Below are positions 1 through 5,105 of a DNA stretch of 5,879 bases, in pieces (position 1 is the first letter of the stretch; every line of letters begins with the position of its first letter). Below the pieces are notes generated by a model. That model was not told where the DNA came from and made no database searches. It saw nothing but the letters and a program-made list of their open reading frames with translations. Position numbers and translations under genes: made by a program. Source of the DNA: an uncultured Oscillospiraceae bacterium (GTDB taxonomy: Bacteria; Bacillota; Clostridia; Oscillospirales; Oscillospiraceae); NCBI GenBank assembly GCA_910577805.1, contig CAJTOE010000153.1:1-5879 (forward strand). The letters run 5' to 3'.

Positions 1-866
1 ACATCGGCGCGATTGCCTCTCAAAAGGTCAATTACCGTTTCAAAATCGGCTGGATGGGCGACAAGAAGCGGGAGGACTGGATTATCGTTGAGGGGATGCA
101 CGAGGCCATCATTGACCGGAACACTTACGATGTTGTGCAGGAGAAAGTCAAGAGCCGGAAACGCCCGGACGCATGGGGCAATTTCAGTCTGTTCGCCGGG
201 CTGGTGAAGTGCGGACAGTGCGGCAGCACCCTGAACATCCGCCGGGCCAATCAGAAGGGCAACGAACGGATCTACACCTGTTCCCGCTACAACAAGTATG
301 GCGTGGCCCACTGTACCCAGCACCGCATCAAGTATGATACACTCTACAACATCGTGCTGGAACAGATTAGGGCTTGTGCGAGAAAGGCCCTTGCCGATGA
401 ACAGGAGGCAGCGGCCCAACTCCGGGAGAACTGCCAGGCGGACGAGCAGGCCGAGCGCGAGGCCATCCAGCGGAGCATTGACGAGGACAGCGAACGCATC
501 ACCGCTCTGGAACGCATCATCAGCCGGGTGTACGAGGATATGATTGCCCAGCGCATCAGCGAGGACAATTTCAACCGCATCTTGGAGAACAGCCAGACGG
601 AGCAGGCCACGCTGAAAAACCGTGTCATGCTGAACCGGGAACGGCTGGCCCAGCAGACCCAGGAGCAGGAGGACAGCACACGCTGGCTGGAAATCATCAA
701 GGACTATGCGGACATTCAAGAGCTGGACTCTGTGACGCTGAACCGGCTTGTTCAGAAAATCGTCATTCACGAGGACATAGACGGCGAGACTGTTCGCCAG
801 ACTGTGGAAATCCATTTCAATTTCAACGATAAGGCGGATAAACGCAGGATAATCCGCGAGAAATAA
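1..866 (+). CDS. Large serine recombinase, C-terminal part (5' end outside window)
   Basis: The reading frame is open from base 3 to the TAA at 864-866, giving 287 visible residues; the N-terminal resolvase domain with its catalytic serine lies to the left. The visible part begins in the DNA-binding Recombinase domain (WIIVEGMHEAIIDRNTYDVV). A zinc ribbon follows with cysteines at visible residues about 70, 73, 93 and 104 (CGQCGS ... YTCSRYNKYGVAHC). Next comes a long charged, Glu/Gln/Arg-rich coiled coil (about 120-225), then a DUF4368-like tail (LNRLVQKIVIHEDI). This order is characteristic of the TnpX/TndX group of large serine recombinases, which excise and insert mobilizable or conjugative elements between att sites with a two-base crossover. 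These genes normally lie at one end of their element, so an att half-site is expected shortly after the stop. The visible part shows no frameshift. Whether the full protein is active cannot be judged. The family call is firm; the specific element is not identified. Confidence 0.93.
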   Translation, partial: IGAIASQKVNYRFKIGWMGDKKREDWIIVEGMHEAIIDRNTYDVVQEKVKSRKRPDAWGNFSLFAGLVKCGQCGSTLNIRRANQKGNERIYTCSRYNKYGVAHCTQHRIKYDTLYNIVLEQIRACARKALADEQEAAAQLRENCQADEQAEREAIQRSIDEDSERITALERIISRVYEDMIAQRISEDNFNRILENSQTEQATLKNRVMLNRERLAQQTQEQEDSTRWLEIIKDYADIQELDSVTLNRLVQKIVIHEDIDGETVRQTVEIHFNFNDKADKRRIIREK

Positions 867-944
867 CTGAATATCGCAACATTAAGCCCGGACAGCAGAG
901 GAACCGGGGTAATGCTGATTGAGGACGCCGCCGCCCGCCGTGGG

Positions 945-972
945 CTGTTTCATTAACTTTGAGATAAAACAG
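945..972. repeat. Short inverted repeat after the recombinase, possible att-site element
   Basis: CTGTTT (945-950) and AAACAG (967-972) are perfect 6-bp inverted arms around a 16-base A+T-rich spacer. A direct repeat TTAACT occurs at 953-958 and 973-978, the second copy inside the palindrome AGTTAACT. Att sites of large serine recombinases are typically imperfect inverted repeats around a central dinucleotide, and this lies about 80 bases after the recombinase stop. The function is inferred from position only; repeats this short also arise by chance. Confidence 0.25.
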
Positions 973-1038
973 TTAACTCCTTGAAAGTGATATGCCAGAA
1001 CCGCCACAGGTGCGGTATGCAATCGTATATCGAAAACG

Positions 1039-1052
1039 GGATCGACCGATCC
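1039..1052. repeat. 14-base palindromic site
   Basis: GGATCG-AC-CGATCC is a 6-bp perfect inverted repeat with a 2-base centre. The spacing suits a dimeric DNA-binding protein better than an RNA hairpin. It lies 44 bases upstream of the possible small ORF starting at 1097, where an operator could sit, but no clear -35/-10 pair overlaps it. No function is established. Confidence 0.25.
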
Positions 1053-1096
1053 TGCGGATGTACCCAGATGTAATAGAATGAGAGGGGACACAATTT

Positions 1097-1306
1097 ATGA
1101 ATATCTGTCTGAAGAAAATAATAGCACAACTTGACCGTTGCCGGTTGGATGGTGGTGAACTAGATATTACCCAGCTGCACAAGATGTACGGCCTGACACT
1201 TCGTCCGCAAAGCCAATTACTGCCAGTGATTAGCGATATGGAAACTTTCGGCAGTCGGGAGGTGGGGAGAAAAAGGTGTAACAATAGTCCGTATTTCAAA
1301 CTTTGA
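1097..1306 (+). CDS. Possible small hypothetical protein (69 aa)
   Basis: This ORF begins with ATG at 1097, 9 bases after AGAGGGG (1081-1087), a fair ribosome binding site, and ends at TGA 1304-1306. I do not recognise the product. It has no signal peptide or membrane segment. It is fairly polar, with a stretch that could be helical (LDITQLHKMYGLTLRPQSQL), and a basic, cysteine-containing tail (GRKRCNNSPYF). Base composition is much poorer in G+C than the neighbouring operon, consistent with foreign or decayed sequence near the end of an integrated element. It may be a real small gene, the remnant of a larger broken gene, or a chance ORF. The ribosome binding site and uninterrupted length are the only support. 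Confidence 0.3.
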   Translation: MNICLKKIIAQLDRCRLDGGELDITQLHKMYGLTLRPQSQLLPVISDMETFGSREVGRKRCNNSPYFKL

Positions 1307-1544
1307 CAAATTACAGCGTATTTAGAGGCAGCAGATGAGCGATGATTTTTGGGCAAAACTATGAGATTTGAAGATTGTCATGGGGAACAAGGCGGAGCGA
1401 AAAATATGTGTCGGGCTTGGGCTTTGATTGGCTGTGATATGCTGCAAATTGGAGATAAAAATCATCATGGTGAAACGAGTACAGAGAGGGGTTCTGCGAG
1501 GGGATTCTGCCTGGGCAGAAGCGACGAGTAGAACAGGAAAAGGC
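1307..1544. other. Intergenic region without a recognisable gene
   Basis: The ORFs here are short, lack good ribosome binding sites and show no family motifs. A perfect -35 hexamer TTGACA is present at 1303-1308, but no acceptable -10 hexamer lies 16-18 bases after it, so no promoter is called. From about 1474 the sequence becomes repetitive and self-complementary, leading into the hairpin at 1545. It could be the 3' untranslated region of the minus-strand operon, a small non-coding RNA, or decayed sequence. Confidence 0.5.
1474..1534. repeat. Tandem repeat and self-complementary stretch
   Basis: GAGGGGTTCTGC (1486-1497) is followed immediately by GAGGGGATTCTGC (1498-1510), an imperfect tandem duplication. 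GGCAGAA (1514-1520) is complementary to the TTCTGC in either copy, so two alternative hairpins are possible; with the second copy the arms are TTCTGCC/GGCAGAA. A further outer pairing GTTCT (1491-1495) with AGAAC (1530-1534) is possible. The heptamer ACGAGTA occurs twice, near 1475 and 1525. The arrangement looks like a structured RNA or a repeated regulatory site next to the terminator hairpin, but no known RNA family is recognised. Confidence 0.4.
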
Positions 1545-1590
1545 GCGGAAAAGCCGTTTGTGTCGGCATCGACACAAACGGCTTTTCCGC
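1545..1590 (-). terminator. Perfect 21-bp hairpin, probable bidirectional terminator
   Basis: The arm at 1545-1565 is exactly complementary to 1570-1590 with the 4-base loop GCAT, an uninterrupted 21-bp stem. The inner G+C-rich part is flanked by AAAA on one side and TTTT on the other (AAAAGCCG ... CGGCTTTT). The transcript therefore ends in a U run after the inner stem on either strand. On the minus strand a further TTTT follows a few bases beyond the stem. It lies 118 bases past the glycosyltransferase stop, between two transcription units that converge, as expected for a terminator of the minus-strand operon and possibly of plus-strand transcripts. The U runs are short, so it could instead protect an mRNA 3' end. 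Confidence 0.65.
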
Positions 1591-1707
1591 ACCGGGATTT
1601 AAGGAGGGCAACGGTCCTTCCCGCATTGATAATTTCACAACTTAGACAGTTTATATAACCAGAGGGAATATAGGACGGCTCCATACTGCCTTACTATCTC
1701 AGCTACG

Positions 1708-2394
1708 CTACGGTTGGCGGCGAATATCCCGGTAGCGTCTGGCGATTCCCTCAATATTGGCTCCCGCCCGGTAGAGACAGCGCAGATAAAACATCCGGGC
1801 CATGGTCACCAGCGGGAACTCCCGCTGATACCGCCTTCCCGACGTGGTAATGGTTCCAGAAAGAAGTTTTAGGGCGATCCCCTGCCGTTTCATCTGCCGG
1901 GAGAAGGCATAGTCCTCCATAATGGGCAGTTCTGGAAACCCTCCCAGGCGGAGGAATAACTCCCGATTGACAAATATACCCTGATCTCCAAAGGCGATCC
2001 GCCAAAAGGAGGCCCGAAAATTAGAGAAAAAGGTATTGCACCCCATAAACGGCCCCCGGTAGTCAAAGGCGATATGAAAACAGCCAAACTTCGCCCCGTC
2101 CTCCGCCGCCTGGGCAATCTGCTCCAGGGCGTCTGGAGGCAGACGGCTGTCACAGTGGACAAACCACAGCATTTCGCCACCAGCCTGCCAGGCCGCCGCG
2201 TTCATCTGGCTGGCCCGCCCCTTGGGACAGCGGATCACCGGGTACCGCACGGAAATCTTCTCCACTGTACCGTCGGTACTGCCGCCATCGGCAAAGAGGA
2301 TCTCCGCCGTCCCTTCCAGCGAATCCAATTGTTCCAGGAAAGAGCCGATGGTGCTGATCTCATTGTAGGTAGGGACAATGATCGAAATATTCAT
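1708..2394 (-). CDS. TIGR04283-like family 2 glycosyltransferase
   Basis: This 228-residue cytoplasmic protein has a GT-A fold. The N-terminus IIVPTYNE (5-12) and ADGGSTDGT (35-43) are the nucleotide-sugar binding segments of family 2 glycosyltransferases. GRASQMNAAAW (59-69) and HCDSRLP (80-86, the DxD-like metal site) are typical of the TIGR04283 subgroup. FGDQGIFV (135-142) and GGFPELPIMEDYAFSR (151-166) form the acceptor/catalytic part. No membrane segment is seen. Length matches the subgroup (about 220-235). The ATG overlaps the stop of the phosphotransferase gene by 4 bases (ATGA) and is preceded by GAGGG. It is the last gene of the operon. The family is named for arsenosugar biosynthesis, but no arsenic gene is in view, so donor and acceptor are unknown. 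By position it may catalyse the final transfer of the pathway. G+C is lower (about 50% at 1921-1980) than in the upstream operon genes. Confidence 0.9.
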   Translation of the reverse strand: MNISIIVPTYNEISTIGSFLEQLDSLEGTAEILFADGGSTDGTVEKISVRYPVIRCPKGRASQMNAAAWQAGGEMLWFVHCDSRLPPDALEQIAQAAEDGAKFGCFHIAFDYRGPFMGCNTFFSNFRASFWRIAFGDQGIFVNRELFLRLGGFPELPIMEDYAFSRQMKRQGIALKLLSGTITTSGRRYQREFPLVTMARMFYLRCLYRAGANIEGIARRYRDIRRQP

Positions 2395-3416
2395 ATTTCC
2401 CTCAAAAAATCCCGGCGGACATAATGTTCCAGAATGTGGCCCAAAAAATCCTCCGTGAGGTAGGCACGGATTTTTTTTAACGTATCCTCATTGGTGAGGG
2501 CCCGGCCCGGCTGTTCATACTCCCGCAGGGCCATTGCGCACCAGGTCACGCCCCGCAGGCAGGTGACAGTGAAGTACAGGGGGAGCCGCTCCCGGAGGGA
2601 CGTGGTATCAAAACGGCCGTCCACCGCCCGGACATACCCCTCCATAAACCCGGCGATTTCCGCTGGGGTGAGGATGGTATCTGTTTTCCAGAAGGTGGTG
2701 GTGGGGGCCAAAAAGTGCCCCAGATCCTGGGCTGGTTCGGAGATCAGGGGCTTCTCCCAGTCCACCAGATGGCTGCGTCCTCCGTCCTGGATGAGGAAGT
2801 TTCCCGCGTTCAGCTCGGTGTTCACCATACAGGCGGGGGCCGGTGTGGGCACGGAGAGTGGCAGACGGCCCACCTCCGCAATCAACTCCCCCAACAACCG
2901 CCAGATCTGACGGTCCGCCCTGTCCCAGGTGAAGTAGTGTTCCACCATGGACAGGCACTCATCGTAGATGCTCCGCGCGGGCTGCCGGGGCCGGATGAGC
3001 CGGGAGCGGTTAGGAACGGGCAGGGCGTGAATATCCGCCAAAATCTCCGCCGCCTGAGGCAGGTCAGTTTCGTACCGCAGGGCCCGGCCAGGCAGCCACT
3101 CCATCACCAGAACTCCGTAGGGCAGGATCGCTTTGGAGCCGTCACAGAACAGGGGGCACGGAGTGCGGCCGCTGGGCGCTAGGTCCTGGAGCGCGGCGTA
3201 TTCATAGCCGATCTGGTCGTCCAGACCCATCTGACTGCCTGTGTTGATCCGCAGAACCAGAGGCTGTCCCGTGGCCGGGCGGGCAAAGCGGTAGTTGAGA
3301 TTGTACTCCCCCTGGCCAAGGGGGGACAGCGTGACAGCGCTCCCCTCCGGCGCCCCCAGGGCCTCCAAAAATGCCCGGCTGGCCACATAGCGCTCCAGAA
3401 GCATCTGGTCGATCAT
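2391..3416 (-). CDS. APH/choline-kinase-fold phosphotransferase with altered catalytic loop
   Basis: This 341-residue protein kinase-like phosphotransferase belongs to the APH superfamily. LGQGEYNLNYRF (33-44) is the nucleotide-binding loop. VLRINTG (54-60) is the beta-strand with Arg in the place often held by Lys. Glu72 (YEYAAL) is the likely salt-bridge partner. VMEWLPG (104-110) is the hinge, and DIHALP (128-133) is the helix that precedes the catalytic part. HLVDWEKP (216-223) supplies the metal-binding Asp219, as in choline kinases. The catalytic loop reads VNTELNAGNF (198-207) where the family usually has H-x-D-L-x-x-x-N: His is replaced by Asn and the catalytic Asp by Glu201, while Asn206 is kept. 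Function is therefore a small-molecule kinase or a variant of one; the substrate is unknown. The ATG overlaps the upstream stop (ATGA) after GGGGG. An aminoglycoside-resistance role is unlikely in this biosynthetic/transport context. Confidence 0.85.
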   Translation of the reverse strand: MIDQMLLERYVASRAFLEALGAPEGSAVTLSPLGQGEYNLNYRFARPATGQPLVLRINTGSQMGLDDQIGYEYAALQDLAPSGRTPCPLFCDGSKAILPYGVLVMEWLPGRALRYETDLPQAAEILADIHALPVPNRSRLIRPRQPARSIYDECLSMVEHYFTWDRADRQIWRLLGELIAEVGRLPLSVPTPAPACMVNTELNAGNFLIQDGGRSHLVDWEKPLISEPAQDLGHFLAPTTTFWKTDTILTPAEIAGFMEGYVRAVDGRFDTTSLRERLPLYFTVTCLRGVTWCAMALREYEQPGRALTNEDTLKKIRAYLTEDFLGHILEHYVRRDFLREI

Positions 3417-4075
3417 AGCGGTATCCCCCTTGCGATCAATTGATTCAGCAGTCTGGCGGTGTGGGTGTCCTTCCCGGCCAGAGCTGGCCGGAGCTCCCGC
3501 AGATCCTGGGGGGTGTCCACATCGCCGCAGGGCAGGGCTGGCGAGAAGGATACCCCGGCCTTCCGGAGGGCGGCTGCTGCCTCCCCGTATACCGAGCCTG
3601 TCCCGTAGACCTGGCCGTCAAACAGGGCCGGGCAGGGTTTTCTCAGCCCCACCAGGTAGTAGCCCCCGTCCGGGTTGGGGCCCAAGGTGGCCTCCGTCCG
3701 GGCCAGGGCGGAAAAGGCGCTCTCCAGGTGCTCCGCTGTCAGCAGCGGCAGGTCAGCCCCCACCAGAACACAGGCGTCATAGCCCAGGGCCAGCACCCGG
3801 TCCAGGGCGTTCTCCATCCGGGCCCCCAGCCCCTCCCCCTCCTGGGGGAAAAAGCCGCAGGCCTTGGGGAATATGTCCCTCAGCAGCCCTTGCCTGTCCT
3901 CCGGGGTGTGTACCACATACAGGCGGGCATCCACCTGGATGAACACGCCCGCCAGATCCCGCAGAAAAGCGGTGTGGAGGGCGGCCCGCTCCTCCCCGGA
4001 CAGCAGGGGCGTCAGCCGGGTTTTCGTCTGTCCCGGAATGGGGATCCGAGTAAAGCAGATCACGGCTTTTTTCAC
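3413..4075 (-). CDS. DUF2064/TIGR04282 nucleotidyltransferase-fold protein
   Basis: This 220-residue cytoplasmic protein has the Rossmann-like fold of MobA/CofC-type nucleotidyltransferases. The N-terminal nucleotide-binding signature is FTRIPIPGQTKTRLTPLL (8-25), with Lys18, Thr19 and Arg20. QEGEGLGARM (78-87) and VGADLPLL (105-112, metal-binding Asp108) follow. LGPNPDGGYYLVGL (131-144) is the substrate loop, and DVDTPQDLREL (185-195) closes the fold. Length is normal. Translation starts at GTG (4075-4073), which overlaps the ATPase stop (GTGA) behind a GGAGG run; the next Met is residue 87, so the GTG is required. The family is named 'arsenosugar biosynthesis glycosyltransferase', yet its motifs resemble NTP:phospho-compound transferases. 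Placed beside a kinase-fold protein, it may activate the phosphorylated solute with a nucleotide. That role is inferred. Confidence 0.9.
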   Translation of the reverse strand: MKKAVICFTRIPIPGQTKTRLTPLLSGEERAALHTAFLRDLAGVFIQVDARLYVVHTPEDRQGLLRDIFPKACGFFPQEGEGLGARMENALDRVLALGYDACVLVGADLPLLTAEHLESAFSALARTEATLGPNPDGGYYLVGLRKPCPALFDGQVYGTGSVYGEAAAALRKAGVSFSPALPCGDVDTPQDLRELRPALAGKDTHTARLLNQLIARGIPL

Positions 4076-5103
4076 GGTCTGCCCCCCTCCCCCGCCGGGT
4101 AAAAGACCGCCCTGGACAGGTCCACGTGGCAGTCGATCCGGCAGCCCGGCTGACAGGACAGCGGCTCCCGCAGGGAGACCTCCACCGCCGTGCCATCCCC
4201 AGTGTGGAATTTAGCCAGCACATCCGCCCCCCGGAAGCGGCAGCCCTCCAACGTGAGGGCCAGCGGGCCGGGGACGCTCACGTCCACATCCCGCCCCCGG
4301 AGCATAAGGGAACAGGGCCCGTCGGGCAGCTCCGCCGGACAGGTCAGGCAGGGGGAAGTAAACCGTCCGCCCCACACCTCGCCCGACAGATAAAAGCACC
4401 CGCCGAAGTAGTCCGCCGCCAGGCGGCTGACGGGGCGGCGGTAAACCGCCTCCGGCGTCCCGTGCTGGACGATCTCCCCGCCGAACATGAGGGCCACATG
4501 GTCGGACATGGCCAGGGCCTCCTGCTGGTCGTGGGTGACCAGAACGGTGGTCATGCGGTACCGCCTGTGGAGGGACAGCACCAGGGCACGCATATCCTCC
4601 CGCAAATCCTCATCCAGCGAGGAGAAGGGCTCGTCCAGCAGGAGGAGCCGGGGCTGGGCGGCCAACGCCCGGGCCAGGGCCACCCTCTGCTGCTGTCCCC
4701 CGGACAGGGTGGATACCGCCCGGCTCTGAAAACCTGCCAGCTGAACCTGTTCCAACAGTTCCCCGGCCCGCTCCAGCCGCTCCTTTTTGGACACGCCCCG
4801 CATCTTGAGAGGAAAGGCCACATTTTCCGCTGCGCTCAGATGAGGGAATAGCCGCATATCCTGAAAGACCACCACCGTCCCCCGGCGATGGGGCGGTTTG
4901 GAGGAGATCTCCTCCCCTGCCAGCCAGACCTCGCCGCTGTCCTGGGGCAGGATGCCAGAGATGGCCTTGAGCAGGGTGCTTTTTCCACAGCCGGAGGGGC
5001 CCAGAAGGGAGAGGAACTCCCCCTTTTCCACTTCCAGGGAGACATTTTTCAGGATTAGGGTTCCTTGGATAGACAGGGACAGTTTTTTTATCGCTAATTC
5101 CAT
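4072..5103 (-). CDS. ABC importer ATP-binding protein with TOBE-like C-terminal domain
   Basis: This is the cytoplasmic ATPase of a spermidine/putrescine-, iron- or thiamine-type importer. All motifs are intact (numbering from the upstream ATG at 5109): Walker A GPSGCGKST (37-45), Q-loop Gln83 in VVFQDMRLFPHL, signature LSGGQQQR (135-142), Walker B LLLLDEP (155-161), D-loop SSLD (163-166) and switch His193 in VTHDQQEA. A C-terminal TOBE-like domain (about 235-345) carries 8 of the protein's 9 cysteines. Two starts are possible. ATG 5109 overlaps the permease stop as ATGA but sits only 3 bases from GGAGG. ATG 5103 has the better 9-base spacing and is chosen here, giving 343 residues. The gene ends in a GTGA overlap with the DUF2064 gene. 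It partners the permease directly upstream. The substrate is not readable from sequence. Confidence 0.92.
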   Translation of the reverse strand: MELAIKKLSLSIQGTLILKNVSLEVEKGEFLSLLGPSGCGKSTLLKAISGILPQDSGEVWLAGEEISSKPPHRRGTVVVFQDMRLFPHLSAAENVAFPLKMRGVSKKERLERAGELLEQVQLAGFQSRAVSTLSGGQQQRVALARALAAQPRLLLLDEPFSSLDEDLREDMRALVLSLHRRYRMTTVLVTHDQQEALAMSDHVALMFGGEIVQHGTPEAVYRRPVSRLAADYFGGCFYLSGEVWGGRFTSPCLTCPAELPDGPCSLMLRGRDVDVSVPGPLALTLEGCRFRGADVLAKFHTGDGTAVEVSLREPLSCQPGCRIDCHVDLSRAVFYPAGEGGRP

Positions 5104-5105
5104 AC

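Larger units (their letters stand above)
867..1096. other. Non-coding stretch after the recombinase; likely contains the mobile element end
   Basis: No convincing gene is seen. The first 80 bases resemble the recombinase in composition, then the sequence turns A+T-richer from about 950. Because large serine recombinase genes usually end within a few hundred bases of their att site, the junction between element and older chromosome is probably here. It cannot be fixed without an empty-site sequence. Two tiny ORFs occur in the second half (992-1081, 29 codons; 1078-1134, 18 codons), joined by an ATGA overlap. Neither has a good ribosome binding site. A minus-strand ORF at 882-1091 has no recognisable family features. 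Confidence 0.5.

Noticed and set aside
882..1091. Minus-strand 69-codon ORF after the recombinase
   Set aside because: No ribosome binding site of quality and no recognisable family features; it spans the presumed element junction, so it is more likely a chance ORF.
1303..1331. Possible promoter with perfect TTGACA at 1303-1308
   Set aside because: No TATAAT-like hexamer lies 16-18 bases downstream; a single hexamer is not enough.
1349..1658. Plus-strand ORFs of 60 and 76 codons in the intergenic region
   Set aside because: They overlap each other in different frames, lack ribosome binding sites, and the longer one crosses the terminator-like hairpin.
1322..1684. Minus-strand 120-codon ORF covering the hairpin
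   Set aside because: It runs through the perfect hairpin and the tandem repeats, has low-complexity-like translation and no family motif.
2391..3416. Aminoglycoside resistance gene
   Set aside because: Only the general APH fold is shared; the catalytic loop differs and the gene is embedded by overlaps in a transport/biosynthesis operon.
1708..4075. Arsenosugar biosynthesis cluster, as suggested by the names TIGR04282 and TIGR04283
   Set aside because: No arsenic methyltransferase, radical SAM ArsS or arsenic regulator is in view; the names reflect family founders, not evidence for this operon.
3430..4102. Long plus-strand ORFs antisense to the DUF2064 and ATPase genes (also 4126-4851 and 2715-3182)
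   Set aside because: They are antisense shadows of G+C-rich genes, with Gly/Pro/Gln/Arg-rich translations and no domains, while the minus-strand frames carry complete family motifs.
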